From NCBI GenBank assembly GCA_964516845.1, contig CAZEXP010000011.1, positions 1 to 61,226 on the forward strand: a stretch of DNA of 61,226 nt. The letters run 5' to 3'. The position numbers and the translations under genes are program-made. The notes below the pieces were generated by a model, which was given only the letters and a program-made list of their open reading frames with translations, was not told the DNA's origin and ran no database searches. The stretch comes from JAPEKQ01 sp964516845 (GTDB lineage Bacteria; Joyebacterota; Joyebacteria; Joyebacterales; Joyebacteraceae). Positions 43,637 to 52,327 of the stretch are shown here, one piece after another. Each line of letters opens with the position of its first letter. The first letter of the stretch is position 1.

Positions 43637-43930
43637 ATGAACGAGCGCGAGAAGCACCAGAACAGGCACAAGGCACAGCTGAGGGAGCTGGAGGCCGACA
43701 TAGACAATGTCAAGGCTATGGCAAGAAGAACGAAGATCGATGCGAAGGTCATGTATGACGAGCAGATAGGGGGTCTCGAACAGAAGCTCGAACTGGCGCG
43801 CAAGAAGGTGACCGGTCTGCGGGAGTCGTCCGGTGATGCCTGGGAGGGACTCCGCGGCGGTGTTGAACACGCCATGGTAGAGATCAGAAGCGGCATCAAG
43901 GAGGCCAGGAAGGTCGTTTCCGCGAATTGA
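43637..43930 (+). CDS. small coiled-coil protein, sll1863-like stress family
   Basis: 97 residues. GGAGGAGGAC precedes the ATG at 43637; the longer reading to 43478 would start inside the promoter. The whole protein is charged heptad coiled coil: EKHQNRHKAQLRELEADID, KIDAKVMYDEQIGGLEQKLE, then ESSGDAWEGLRGGVEHAMVEI. The GDAW-E-L-x-x-G-V-E motif is the hallmark of the coiled-coil family that includes sll1863, upregulated under stress. No signal peptide. Followed at 66 nt by the ECF sigma gene, so co-transcription from the strong promoter is likely. Confidence 0.85.
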   Translation: MNEREKHQNRHKAQLRELEADIDNVKAMARRTKIDAKVMYDEQIGGLEQKLELARKKVTGLRESSGDAWEGLRGGVEHAMVEIRSGIKEARKVVSAN

Positions 43931-43995
43931 GGCACGTTGCCCGACCGGCTGGCCCCGGCCTTCGCGTCGATCGGCCAGCGGATTGTGAGCGAATA

Positions 43996-44670
43996 ATGGG
44001 ACAGAGAGATGCAGGAGGCGGGTTCAGGAACGACTCGGAACTTGTCGAACTGGCAAGGCTCGGAGACAGACGTGCCTTCGACGAACTTGATGAGCGCCAC
44101 CGGGTGCACGTCTATGCACAGTGTCTCGGCATCATGCGTGACAGCGAACAGGCGAAGGACTGTGTCCAGGACGCCTTCGTGAATGCCTACCTCGCGCTGC
44201 CACGATTCCGCGGGGACGCGCGATTCTCGACGTGGCTCTACGTGATTGCCCGAAACGTCTGTCTGATGCACCTGAGGAAGAAGCGACTCGTCACGGTCTC
44301 GCTGGATCGCCCCGTGGAGTGTTCGCAGGGGACCGTCGAACGACAGATCGCCGATCCGTCATCGGACGCGAGCGCGTGCGTGCTGCGGGAGGAACTCAGA
44401 GCCATACTCGTTGAGCAGGTACAAATGCTGAGTCCTTCGAACAGAGGCGTCTTCGAGCTTCGTGTGATCCGGGGGCTGTCCACGAGGGACACCGCCGTGG
44501 CCCTTGGGATCTCCGATGCCGCCGTCAAGTCGAGGCTGCACAGGGCTCGCACCAGTCTGCGTCAGGCGCTGGCGTTGTCGTCGTCGCTCAGGTCGGAGTA
44601 CGGGGAGTCGACCTCGAAGTCGGTTGCACCCAGAACCACGACCAGCTTCTCGAGTGCGTCCGCGATGTGA
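43996..44670 (+). CDS. ECF-type sigma factor overlapping MarR paralogue 2
   Basis: 224 residues from the ATG at 43996. Region 2: ELVELARLGDRRAFDELDERHR, then KDCVQDAFVNAYLALPRFRGDARFSTWLYVIARN. Region 4: MLSPSNRGVFELRVIRGLSTRDTAVALGISDAAVKSRLHRAR. The last about 35 codons (SSSLRSEYGESTSK onwards) go beyond a typical ECF factor. They lie exactly in the segment that overlaps the convergent MarR gene by 109 nt, so the tail may be a by-product of that overlap. No anti-sigma gene is adjacent. The Shine-Dalgarno is weak. Confidence 0.85.
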   Translation: MGQRDAGGGFRNDSELVELARLGDRRAFDELDERHRVHVYAQCLGIMRDSEQAKDCVQDAFVNAYLALPRFRGDARFSTWLYVIARNVCLMHLRKKRLVTVSLDRPVECSQGTVERQIADPSSDASACVLREELRAILVEQVQMLSPSNRGVFELRVIRGLSTRDTAVALGISDAAVKSRLHRARTSLRQALALSSSLRSEYGESTSKSVAPRTTTSFSSASAM

Positions 44671-45095
44671 CCGGCGTCCATTACGGTGAGACCGTTGCGC
44701 TGGTGTTCGAGAAGGTTGCGGACAGGGTGTGGTGTCTTCCGTACGAGCGTTTTCCCCTCCCTGGTCAGATTGACCCTGACAACACGACGATCCCTTCCGT
44801 CCCGCTTGCGCGTGATGTACTTCCTGTCCTCGAGTCGGTCGAGGATCCCCACGACAGTACTCGGACTCAGATGGACCCTTCGAGCGACCTCCGTGGCCGT
44901 ATCCACGTCCTTGAGATCCAGCATCTTCATGCAGGAGAGCTGTGCGCTCGTCACGCCCGTCTCCGCGGCGAGCCTCCGCGAGTTGATCTCGAGTGCCCTC
45001 AGAAGGCGGCGCAGCGCATGCATGATCCGGACGTCGGGTGCTGTCAGCTCGCGGGAGCTCGAGGTGGGGGCGCCGGTCTGCTTCTTCCTGGGCAC
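44562..45095 (-). CDS. MarR-family transcriptional regulator (paralogue 2)
   Basis: 177 residues from the GTG at 45095, which has AAAGGAGAG about 5 nt upstream; longer ORF readings lack a site. It shares with paralogue 1 the blocks RIMHALRRLLRALEINSRRLA, GVTSAQLSCMKML, VHLSPSTVVGILDRLEDRKYITRKRDGRDRRVVRVNLT, then KTPHPVRNLLEHQRNGLT. The basic N-terminal extension (PRKKQTGAP) differs. Its 3' end lies inside the sigma factor gene on the opposite strand. It is the nearest regulator to the repeated 22-bp element at 45318-45339. Confidence 0.9.
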   Translation of the reverse strand: MPRKKQTGAPTSSSRELTAPDVRIMHALRRLLRALEINSRRLAAETGVTSAQLSCMKMLDLKDVDTATEVARRVHLSPSTVVGILDRLEDRKYITRKRDGRDRRVVRVNLTREGKTLVRKTPHPVRNLLEHQRNGLTVMDAGHIADALEKLVVVLGATDFEVDSPYSDLSDDDNASA

Positions 45096-45206
45096 TGGTC
45101 TCTCCTTTGGTCTACCCTCGGCGCGGAGGCTCAGCAATGCTGATAACGCGCCTTGGGGGTGGCAGAGCATGTCCGACAGGAACATCACGACATCTACTGA
45201 ATGGTC

Positions 45207-45234
45207 AGTCTAGCCGACATCACCGGTCGTGTAA
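45207..45234 (-). promoter_or_regulatory. possible promoter of MarR paralogue 2
   Basis: On the minus strand TTACAC (45229-45234), 16 nt, TAGACT (45207-45212). The 8-mer GGTTACAC is also present in the paralogue 1 promoter region. The match is modest. Confidence 0.35.
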
Positions 45235-45305
45235 CCACATTCCTGCCGGAGGGTTCGCTGCGCTGGGCGCGCGCGCCCGGTCGGCGGCTCGATTCGAGAA
45301 TGTTG

Positions 45306-45334
45306 TTGACAACTAGCATACGAATGATTATTAT
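45306..45334 (+). promoter_or_regulatory. consensus-like promoter upstream of the subtilase region
   Basis: TTGACA (45306-45311), 17 nt, TATTAT (45329-45334). The 610-nt stretch 45096-45705 contains this promoter, the repeated element at 45318-45339, a second promoter near 45.5 kb and folded RNA segments, but no convincing gene. Confidence 0.65.
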
Positions 45335-45339
45335 ACTAA
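45318..45339 (-). promoter_or_regulatory. 22-bp repeated element, copy A (candidate MarR operator)
   Basis: On the minus strand it reads TTAGTATAA, T, AA, T, CATTCGTAT. It is identical at 20 of 22 positions to the element at 59521-59542. It covers the spacer and -10 of the promoter at 45306-45334. Confidence 0.6.
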
Positions 45340-45387
45340 CCATAAAAGAGACAGGTGCTTGAACACAAGCTCCTGAGATTGAAAAGC

Positions 45388-45452
45388 GAGTCCCTCCCTA
45401 TGCCTCAGCGGTCACCGCCCGTCGGCGACCCGAGGATGGGGAGGGATTCGTG
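45388..45452 (+). other. folded leader RNA segment
   Basis: GAGTCCCTCCC near 45388-45398 can pair with GGGAGGGATTC near 45440-45452 through one wobble pair, enclosing CCTC/GAGG and GGTC/GACC pairings. It lies in the transcript expected from the promoter at 45306. No known riboswitch class is recognised and no U tract follows. Confidence 0.35.
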
Positions 45453-45493
45453 CGTCTGCAAGCCGCGTGGTCCGTTCAGCCGGATGCCCGCGC

Positions 45494-45522
45494 TTGAGTC
45501 GTTCGCCAAAATCGCTTAAGAT
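45494..45522 (+). promoter_or_regulatory. second promoter upstream of the subtilase
   Basis: TTGAGT (45494-45499), 17 nt, TAAGAT (45517-45522). It is about 180 nt before the subtilase start. A hairpin TCCCGGC/GCCGGGA lies near 45.63-45.65 kb in the leader. Confidence 0.5.
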
Positions 45523-45705
45523 GGGAAGCAGATAGTCAGGAGTGCGGGGCAGGTCGCGGTCGAACCGTCCCGCTCCCACAGAACAAGCGCCGCCGGTCAC
45601 CGCGTCCGGCGGTTGTGTATCTTGTCCCGGCCGGGAGAGCCGGGACGCTCCGGTGCATCGGGCAGCTTCGGACGGCGTCACGAACGTCGGGAAGGGATGT
45701 GGCTC

Positions 45706-48693
45706 ATGAAGAACGTGCGCTCGGCGATCCTTCTGATCGTTGTCTTCATGCTCGCGGGAACGGCCTGGGCAGGCGTCATTACGCCCGGACTCGAGACCCA
45801 GATGCAGGCGCTCGGCGGTGGTGACGAGCTGAAGGTCCTCGTCGTGTTGGGCGATCAGCCGGACATCGATAGCCTGAACCGAGAGCTCCACGAGATGCGG
45901 TCGAGCCGGCAACTGCGGCACGAAACCGTGCTCGGGGCGCTCCAGGATGCGGCGCGTCGTTCGCAGGGCTCGCTGACAGACTACCTGGATTCCCGTCAGA
46001 GGGACGGTGGCATCCGGGGCTACACGTCTCACTGGCTCGTCAACGCCGTCGTGGTTGTCGGCACGGTCGACGCCATTCGCGACCTCGCGCTCCGCGACGA
46101 TGTTGTCGCCATCGAGCCGAACCTCGAAGTTGAGCTGATCGATCCTTTCGTCGATGCGAAGCCGGCCCCTGCTGGGGGTTCCCGCGGCATCGGCATCACT
46201 CCCGGCGTGACGGCGATCAACGCCGACCGTGTCTGGCGCGAGCTGGGTATTGACGGAACCGGCGTCATCATCGGCGGGCTGGACACCGGCGTGGACGGAA
46301 CGCATCCGGCGCTGGCCTCCCGCTGGCGTGGGCTGATCGCTGACCCGAGCGAGTGCTGGCTCGACAACTCCGGGCAGGGCTCGCCGAGCTTCCCGGTCGA
46401 TTACAACTACTACGGACACGGCACGCACACCATGGGCACGATGACCGGGCTGGCGCCGGACGATACGATCGGCGTCGCGCCGGGCGCTCTCTGGATCGCC
46501 TCGAACACGATCGACCAGGGCGTGAGCACCGAGTTCGACAACGATGTCATCGCGTCGCTCGAGTGGTTCACCGACCCCGATGGCAACCCTCTGACGATCG
46601 ATGATGTTCCTTGCGTGGTCCAGAACAGCTGGGGCACCAACGGTAGCCTCGGCTATCCTGAGTGCTTCAGCTACTGGTGGACGGCTATCGACAACTGCGA
46701 GGCCGCAGGCGTCGTGCTCACCTGGTCTGCGGGGAACGAGGGTCCGGATCCTGGAACGCTGCGTTCACCGGGTGACCGCGCCGACAGTCCCTACAACGCA
46801 TTCAGCGTCGGCTCGACCCAGAACTACGCGCCCTACGAGATCAGCGACTTCTCCAGCCGCGGGCCGAGCGCCTGCGGCGGACCGTACGCGATGAAGCCTG
46901 AGATCAGCGCGCCGGGCTCGCACATCTACAGCGCGCAGCCAGGCGGCGGGTACCAGTATCTCGATGGTACCTCGATGGCCGGCCCGCACGTGGCCGGTGT
47001 CGTCGCCCTCATGTGCGCCGCGAATCCGAATATCGACGTTGAGACCGTCAAGCAGGTGCTGATGGATACCGCCATCGATCTGGGTACCGCGGGCGAGGAC
47101 AACACCTACGGTCACGGCTTCATCGATGCGTACTCAGCGGTGCTCGCGGTGCTGAACGGCCTTGGCACGGTCAGCGGGACGGTGACCGACGCCGGGACGG
47201 GGCTGCCGCTCGAGGGTGTGGCGGTCGGGGTGACCGGCCATACTGCCAGTCGTATCACCGACTCGTATGGTGCTTTCAGCATGATGCTGCCGGTCGGGGA
47301 GTGGACTCTGACCTTTGACCTCTTTGCCTACGGCGACGAGACCGTGCTCATCGACATTCTTGAGAACGACACGGTTGACGGGTCGACCACGATGGACGCG
47401 CTTCCGGCCGCCACGCTCTCAGGCCTGGTCTACGGGTACGAGGGCGGAACGATATCGGGAGCTACCGTCGAGGTCCTCAATACGCCGATCGCGTCTGTGC
47501 TGAGCGGCTCAGGCGGGGCCTACTCGATCGACATCCCTGCCGGTGACACCTACGATGTCCTGGCTCGCGCGGCGGGCTATGGCGCCGACCAGCACACGAT
47601 CAACTTCCAGGGCAACATGACGCAGAACTTCACGCTGCCCGAGCTGGTTGCCGAGGACTTCGAGACGGCCGGGTTCATGGCGTACCCGTGGGTCATGGGC
47701 GGCGACGCCGACTGGATCATCGACAGCGCGAGTCCGTACGAGGGTTCGTACAGCGCCCGGTCCGGCGACATCAACGACAATCAGGACTCCGAGATGCAGG
47801 TGACGCTGGATGTCTCGGCCGCGAGCGACATCTCCTTCTGGTACAAGGTCTCGTCAGAGGCCACATACGACTTCCTGTACTTCTACGTCGATGGGGCCGA
47901 GGTCGACAGCTGGAGCGGGACCGTTGGATGGGCGCAGCTGACGCATCCGGTTACGGCTGGTACGCACACGTTCAAGTGGTCTTTCGTCAAGGACTACTCG
48001 ATCAGCAATGGAAGCGACTGCGGCTGGGTCGACTACATTCAGTTCCCGACCCTGACCCCGCCTCCTTCGGCGAGCGCGACGTATGCCCCGAGCTCTCTTG
48101 AGGACGTGCTTGCGCCGGACGACATCGTGCTGACCGGTATTGACCTCGGGAACGACGGCGACGCGAATATGGACTACTCGACGTCGGTTGACCTTCACGG
48201 CGGGCCGACATGGCTCAGCGTGAAGCCTTCATCGGGCGTTGTAGTGCCACAGGGGAACACGAACCTCGATGTTGTCCTGGATGCGACCGGGCTGGCGGAA
48301 GCCGAGTACGCAGCGGACATCCTTATCGCGACGAATGACCCGGCGAACCCGACCATCACCATCCCGGTCTCCATGACGGTGACCACCTGGGTCGGAGTCG
48401 ATGAGGAGCTGCCGCTGGCGACCATCTTCTTCGGGGCCGTTCCGAACCCGTTCAATCCGGCGACGAGTCTGCACTTCAGCCTCCCGCGCGAGAGCCGCGT
48501 TGACCTCAACATCTACGATGTTGCCGGTCGTCTGGTTCGCACGCTGGTCTCCGGCTCGCGTCAGGCCGGTCCCAACGAGGTGCGCTGGGATGGCAAGGAC
48601 AACGCGGGGCAGGAGATCGCGTCGGGCACCTATTTCGCTCGTCTGATCGTCGATGAAACGGTGGAGATCAAGTCGCTGACGCTCGTGCGATAG
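45706..48693 (+). CDS. secreted subtilisin-like serine protease (S8) with multidomain tail and CTD
   Basis: 995 residues from the ATG at 45706, with GAAGGG 9 nt upstream. Signal peptide AILLIVVFMLAGTAWA. An inhibitor-I9-like propeptide (about 35-150) contains LKVLVVLGDQPD and DDVVAIEPN. Catalytic triad: Asp193 in GGLDTGVDGTHP, His238 in GHGTHTMGTM, Ser423 in DGTSMAGPHVAG; the oxyanion region is WSAGNEGP. Then follow two carboxypeptidase-regulatory-like modules (GTVSGTVTDAGTGLPLEGVAV; SGLVYGYEGGTISGATVEV), a jelly-roll MAM-like module (about 640-785) and a BACON-like Ig module. A FlgD/T9SS-type CTD with NPFNPATSLHFSL and SGTYFARLIVDE ends in KSLTLVR. A surface or extracellular protease, ended by a strong terminator. 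Confidence 0.93.
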   Translation: MKNVRSAILLIVVFMLAGTAWAGVITPGLETQMQALGGGDELKVLVVLGDQPDIDSLNRELHEMRSSRQLRHETVLGALQDAARRSQGSLTDYLDSRQRDGGIRGYTSHWLVNAVVVVGTVDAIRDLALRDDVVAIEPNLEVELIDPFVDAKPAPAGGSRGIGITPGVTAINADRVWRELGIDGTGVIIGGLDTGVDGTHPALASRWRGLIADPSECWLDNSGQGSPSFPVDYNYYGHGTHTMGTMTGLAPDDTIGVAPGALWIASNTIDQGVSTEFDNDVIASLEWFTDPDGNPLTIDDVPCVVQNSWGTNGSLGYPECFSYWWTAIDNCEAAGVVLTWSAGNEGPDPGTLRSPGDRADSPYNAFSVGSTQNYAPYEISDFSSRGPSACGGPYAMKPEISAPGSHIYSAQPGGGYQYLDGTSMAGPHVAGVVALMCAANPNIDVETVKQVLMDTAIDLGTAGEDNTYGHGFIDAYSAVLAVLNGLGTVSGTVTDAGTGLPLEGVAVGVTGHTASRITDSYGAFSMMLPVGEWTLTFDLFAYGDETVLIDILENDTVDGSTTMDALPAATLSGLVYGYEGGTISGATVEVLNTPIASVLSGSGGAYSIDIPAGDTYDVLARAAGYGADQHTINFQGNMTQNFTLPELVAEDFETAGFMAYPWVMGGDADWIIDSASPYEGSYSARSGDINDNQDSEMQVTLDVSAASDISFWYKVSSEATYDFLYFYVDGAEVDSWSGTVGWAQLTHPVTAGTHTFKWSFVKDYSISNGSDCGWVDYIQFPTLTPPPSASATYAPSSLEDVLAPDDIVLTGIDLGNDGDANMDYSTSVDLHGGPTWLSVKPSSGVVVPQGNTNLDVVLDATGLAEAEYAADILIATNDPANPTITIPVSMTVTTWVGVDEELPLATIFFGAVPNPFNPATSLHFSLPRESRVDLNIYDVAGRLVRTLVSGSRQAGPNEVRWDGKDNAGQEIASGTYFARLIVDETVEIKSLTLVR

Positions 48694-48769
48694 GCGAGAG
48701 GTAATGACAGACCGGATGCCGTGTTGCCGAAGATGTGGATCGGTGACCGTATTCCGGGCGTGACAATGA

Positions 48770-48806
48770 CAAGGCCGCAGCGAACTGCTGCGGCCTTGTT
48801 GGTTTT
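48770..48806 (+). terminator. Rho-independent terminator of the subtilase gene
   Basis: CAAGGCCGCAGC (48770-48781) pairs perfectly with GCTGCGGCCTTG (48787-48798) around a 5-nt loop, followed by TTGGTTTT. Confidence 0.88.
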
Positions 48807-48886
48807 CGCGGAACCGCCACATTGTAGAGCAGCGTCCCGAATGTGCAGTTGACGGAACCACGGGACCGCGCGCCGCGCACTTCCCG

Positions 48887-50428
48887 TCATGGTCGGAGTC
48901 GATCCGCTCGCGGGGGGTCGCTCCCGCCGTCCGTCGAGACGTCCTCCGCGTCTTCAGGAGGCGCCTGGCGTCGCAGTATGCCGTAGGGGAAATTCGATAG
49001 CTGGCGGAGCCCTGCGACGTTCGAGATGCTCCTCACGGTCGTGCGCACCTCCGCAGCAAGCTCCGAGAGCGGGAGCTTCTCCTTGAGGCTGCCGCGTTCC
49101 TGCACCAGCGCGAGGCGCCGGAGCGCGTAGAATCCAAAGACCACTGCAGCGCCGAATACGATGTCGAGCCCCCGGAGCTGGAGGGCGGGGAACGCGGCAC
49201 CGCCGCCGGCGGACCGGGACCCGAGCGTGAGCGCGAACCCGGCATCGGAGAGCATGTCCAGCGCGATGCCAGCCAGGATCGGAGCAACGGTCGCTGCGAC
49301 GCCGCAGACCAGAGCGTTGGCCGCCAGGTACGTCGTCGACGATTCCTTCGGCGCAAGCTTGAGGGTGATGTTCCAGGCGCTCAGCATCACGCCGGCCGTC
49401 GAGATGCCGGCGAGTATGTGGATGGCCGCAAGCAGAGGGAACGTGAGAAAGTACTTCCCGGGCATGGTCGTGAAGAGCCAGAGCCCGATGCTCACCATGA
49501 AGAGCGGCCCCGAGACGGAGAGGACCGCCTTGTGCGTGAGCCGGTCGGCGAGTCTGCCCCAGATACCGAGGAAGCTGACATACGCGAGCTGGCTGAGAAG
49601 GAAGAGCAGCATCACCACGGTCATCCTGATGCCCAGACGCTGCAGCATGTAGACTGCGTAGAACGGCGCCGCGAGGTTGGCGGCGAAGCTCCACGACGCC
49701 ATGAAAGCGAGGAGCTTGCGGAAGTTCGCGTCACGGAACGGTTCGCGGACGGCGGCGATGATGCCCTGTGCCGGGGGAGTTGACATCCTCGGCTCGGGGA
49801 TGCGGCTGAGGAAGAACACCCCGAGGAAGCCGACGCTCGCGCCCACGACGTAGAGGATCGAGAACGCACCTGTCTCAACGGAGAAGTGGTCGCGGTACCA
49901 GTCGACGCCGACGCCGGCGAGGATAGCCGCCACCGCTCCGACCGCGACGGCGTAGGTCAGCCTCGTCCCGAAGTAGCGTCCAAGGACCCGGGACGGCACG
50001 AGGTCGCGCATCCACGGGCCGAACGCCGAACCGCCGACGGCGCCCACTCCCCAGAAGAGGAAGAGCGACAGAGTGAAGACGGGGAGACGGAGAGTCTGAG
50101 GAACGAACCACGGCACCGCCGCCATGACGAGCAGGAAGAACCGGCTCGCGCCCGCCGTCGTCGTCACGAGCGCCTTCCTGAGCCCGAGCCGCCGGACCAG
50201 GAAGACGCTCGGTAGTTGAAGCACCTGGGCGAGCGGGCCCATCGCGGCCAGAATGCCGATGGTCTTGCCTGTCGCGCCGAGCAGCAGGGCGAACGCCACG
50301 AGAAAGGCGCCGCCCGTCAGCACGAGCATCACCTGCGAGCAGATGCCGTCGAAGAGCAGCATGCGGAGGCCGAGCCGAAGGTCGGCTGATGTCACAGAGT
50401 CACTGGGCCAGAGGTGCTTCAGGAACAC
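48887..50428 (-). CDS. major facilitator superfamily transporter
   Basis: 513 residues starting with GTG; GGAG lies 8-9 nt upstream. About twelve helices can be followed (VMLVLTGGAFLVAFALLLGAT, LPVFTLSLFLFWGVGAVGGS, AILYVVGASVGFLGVFFL-like segment, MTVVMLLFLLSQLAYVSFLGIWGRLADR and so on). The loop WGRLADRLTHKAVL is the MFS cytoplasmic G-x3-D-R signature between TM8 and TM9, and LVRRLGLRKALV is its TM2-3 counterpart. A charged tail of about 60 residues extends beyond the last helix. Substrate unknown. It stands alone on the minus strand. Confidence 0.85.
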   Translation of the reverse strand: MFLKHLWPSDSVTSADLRLGLRMLLFDGICSQVMLVLTGGAFLVAFALLLGATGKTIGILAAMGPLAQVLQLPSVFLVRRLGLRKALVTTTAGASRFFLLVMAAVPWFVPQTLRLPVFTLSLFLFWGVGAVGGSAFGPWMRDLVPSRVLGRYFGTRLTYAVAVGAVAAILAGVGVDWYRDHFSVETGAFSILYVVGASVGFLGVFFLSRIPEPRMSTPPAQGIIAAVREPFRDANFRKLLAFMASWSFAANLAAPFYAVYMLQRLGIRMTVVMLLFLLSQLAYVSFLGIWGRLADRLTHKAVLSVSGPLFMVSIGLWLFTTMPGKYFLTFPLLAAIHILAGISTAGVMLSAWNITLKLAPKESSTTYLAANALVCGVAATVAPILAGIALDMLSDAGFALTLGSRSAGGGAAFPALQLRGLDIVFGAAVVFGFYALRRLALVQERGSLKEKLPLSELAAEVRTTVRSISNVAGLRQLSNFPYGILRRQAPPEDAEDVSTDGGSDPPRADRLRP

Positions 50429-50623
50429 GGGTCAGTCTCCTTCGGCCATCGTGTCTGATGGTCGGGTGTGTCGATTCATCGATTCTACAGCTTCCGGGCC
50501 GTGGAGTTGAGCGGTAAGCGAAGCATGAGTGTTTGGCTTCCCGTCGCATTCGATTACTCTGGACGTTGTTCGTGTTCGGCCAGACAGTCAGGTGTCACCC
50601 GTACCGGGACGGAGGAAGAGCGC

Positions 50624-51415
50624 ATGTCTCTCTTCACGCGACGTCGCCGAAGAAAGCTCCTCGAGAGCCCGACGCCGGCGCACTGGCGCCAGATCCTCGA
50701 TCGCAACGTGCCGGGCCTCCGCGCTCTTCCGGAGGGTCAGCTGGAGACACTCCTCGCGTTGACCCGCGTGTTTCTGGAGGAGAAGAACTTCGAGGGAGCA
50801 GGCGGTCTCGAGATGACCGACGAGGTGCGCGTCACCATCGCCGCGCAGGCGTGTCTGCTCCTGCTCGGCCGGTCTGATGACGTCTGCGGCGCGAGGGTCT
50901 ATCCGGCCCTTCAGTCCATCGTCGTGTACCCGGATGAGTATGTTGCGCCGCTTGAGGAGTACCAGCCGGACGGCACGGTCTACGACGGTCCTGAGGAGCG
51001 GTCCGGCGAGTCCTGGTCGCAGGGAGCTGTCGCGATCTCGTGGGCGGACGCGATGGCCGGGGCGGCCGACCCGGCCGACGGGGACAATGTCGTCCTTCAC
51101 GAGTTTGCGCACCAGCTCGACGAGGAGACCGGTGAGTCCAACGGGGTCCCGCCGCTCCCGTCGCCCGGGGCGCATGCGGAGTGGGCCCGCGTGATGACAC
51201 GCGAGTACGATGAGTTCGTCAGACGGGTCGACAGGAACAAGCGCGTCCTCCTGGACGAGTACGCGGCCGAGGACCCCGCCGAGTTCTTCGCGGTCGCCAC
51301 GGAGTTCTTCTTCGAGAAACCGCGCGCGCTTCGGTCGAAGCATCCTGACCTCTACGAGCAGCTGAGCAGCTTCTACCATCAGGATCCGGCGGAGTGGACG
51401 TGCCCCCCGCGATGA
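50624..51415 (+). CDS. MtfA-type zinc-dependent peptidase
   Basis: 263 residues. GGAGGAAGAG precedes the ATG; longer readings have no site. HEFAHQLDEETGE carries the H-E-x-x-H zinc motif (first His at 159), and EYAAEDPAEFFAVATEFFFEKP supplies the third ligand Glu region. RVYPALQSIVVYPDEYV and YDGPEERSGESWSQGAVAISW match the family. Enterobacterial MtfA binds the Mlc repressor and has aminopeptidase activity. No Mlc-like protein is in this window, so only the peptidase activity is inferred. Cytoplasmic. Confidence 0.9.
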   Translation: MSLFTRRRRRKLLESPTPAHWRQILDRNVPGLRALPEGQLETLLALTRVFLEEKNFEGAGGLEMTDEVRVTIAAQACLLLLGRSDDVCGARVYPALQSIVVYPDEYVAPLEEYQPDGTVYDGPEERSGESWSQGAVAISWADAMAGAADPADGDNVVLHEFAHQLDEETGESNGVPPLPSPGAHAEWARVMTREYDEFVRRVDRNKRVLLDEYAAEDPAEFFAVATEFFFEKPRALRSKHPDLYEQLSSFYHQDPAEWTCPPR

Positions 51416-51526
51416 TCTCGCGCGCGAACTCGCGACGTCGGTTTTGCGTCAGTGGCTACGTGTGATAGTTTCAGAGCGGCAGCGTCTTCGGCTTCACGTC
51501 GGAGACCACGGAACCAGGAGGCGAAC

Positions 51527-52249
51527 ATGCAGAACGGACAGCGCATCACCGAGGCGGCCATACTCGGTGTGTTCATATGTGTCGGCCTGATCCTGCTCGG
51601 GGTCTTCGCGTCGCACGGAGTTGTGAGACTTAGGTCCCTCGATCGCGTTGTCACGGTGAAGGGTCTCTCCGAGCTCGATGTCCCCGCCGATACCGCCATC
51701 TGGCCTGTCAAGTTCAGCGAGGCCGGCAACAACCTCACATCGCTCTACACGGACATCCAGAAGAAGAACGCGCTCGTCGTGACGTTCCTCAAGGAGAACG
51801 GCTTCGACGACGAGGAGATCACAGTCGACGTGCCCTCGATCACCGACCGACAGGCCCAGGGGTACGTGAGCTCGGACGGATCGGAGTTCCGCTACTACGG
51901 CAGCTCCGTCATCACCGTCTACTCGACCAACGTGGACGGCGTCAGGAGAGCCATGTCCCGCATGGCGGACCTCGGAAAGCAGGGGATCGCCATCAGCGGT
52001 CAGGACTACGGTTCGCGAACCGAGTTCCTCTTCACGGGGCTCAATGACATCAAGCCGGGGATGATCGAAGAGGCCACGAGGAACGCCCGCGAAGTGGCGG
52101 AGAAGTTCGCGGCGGATTCGCAGAGCCGCCTGGGCAAGATCAGGACGGCACAGCAGGGGCAGTTCTCGATCAACGACCGGGACAGCACCACGCCCCACAT
52201 CAAGAAGGTCCGGGTCGTTTCGACGATCACGTACTACCTGTCCGACTAG
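51527..52249 (+). CDS. SIMPL-domain protein (periplasmic/membrane-anchored)
   Basis: 240 residues from the ATG after CAGGAGGCGAAC. An uncleaved N-terminal helix (ITEAAILGVFICVGLILLGVFAS) anchors it. The rest matches DUF541/SIMPL: RVVTVKGLSELDVPADTAIW, LVVTFLKENGFDDEEITVDVPSITDRQA, YYGSSVITVYSTNVDGVRRAMSRMADL, EEATRNAREVAEKFAADSQSRLGKI and VVSTITYYLSD. Family members form oligomeric assemblies and are linked to oxidative or envelope stress. Monocistronic appearance, 111 nt after the MtfA gene. Confidence 0.88.
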   Translation: MQNGQRITEAAILGVFICVGLILLGVFASHGVVRLRSLDRVVTVKGLSELDVPADTAIWPVKFSEAGNNLTSLYTDIQKKNALVVTFLKENGFDDEEITVDVPSITDRQAQGYVSSDGSEFRYYGSSVITVYSTNVDGVRRAMSRMADLGKQGIAISGQDYGSRTEFLFTGLNDIKPGMIEEATRNAREVAEKFAADSQSRLGKIRTAQQGQFSINDRDSTTPHIKKVRVVSTITYYLSD

Positions 52250-52327
52250 CCGGGCAAGCGTCCATCCCACGCAGTTCACTCCACTACGAGAAGCAGGGAC
52301 ACTGTAGCGTCCTGACGGAGGTCCTCC

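Noticed and set aside
45400..45518. Possible 39-codon small ORF in the subtilase leader
   Set aside because: No Shine-Dalgarno and no recognisable sequence; it spans the folded segment and second promoter.
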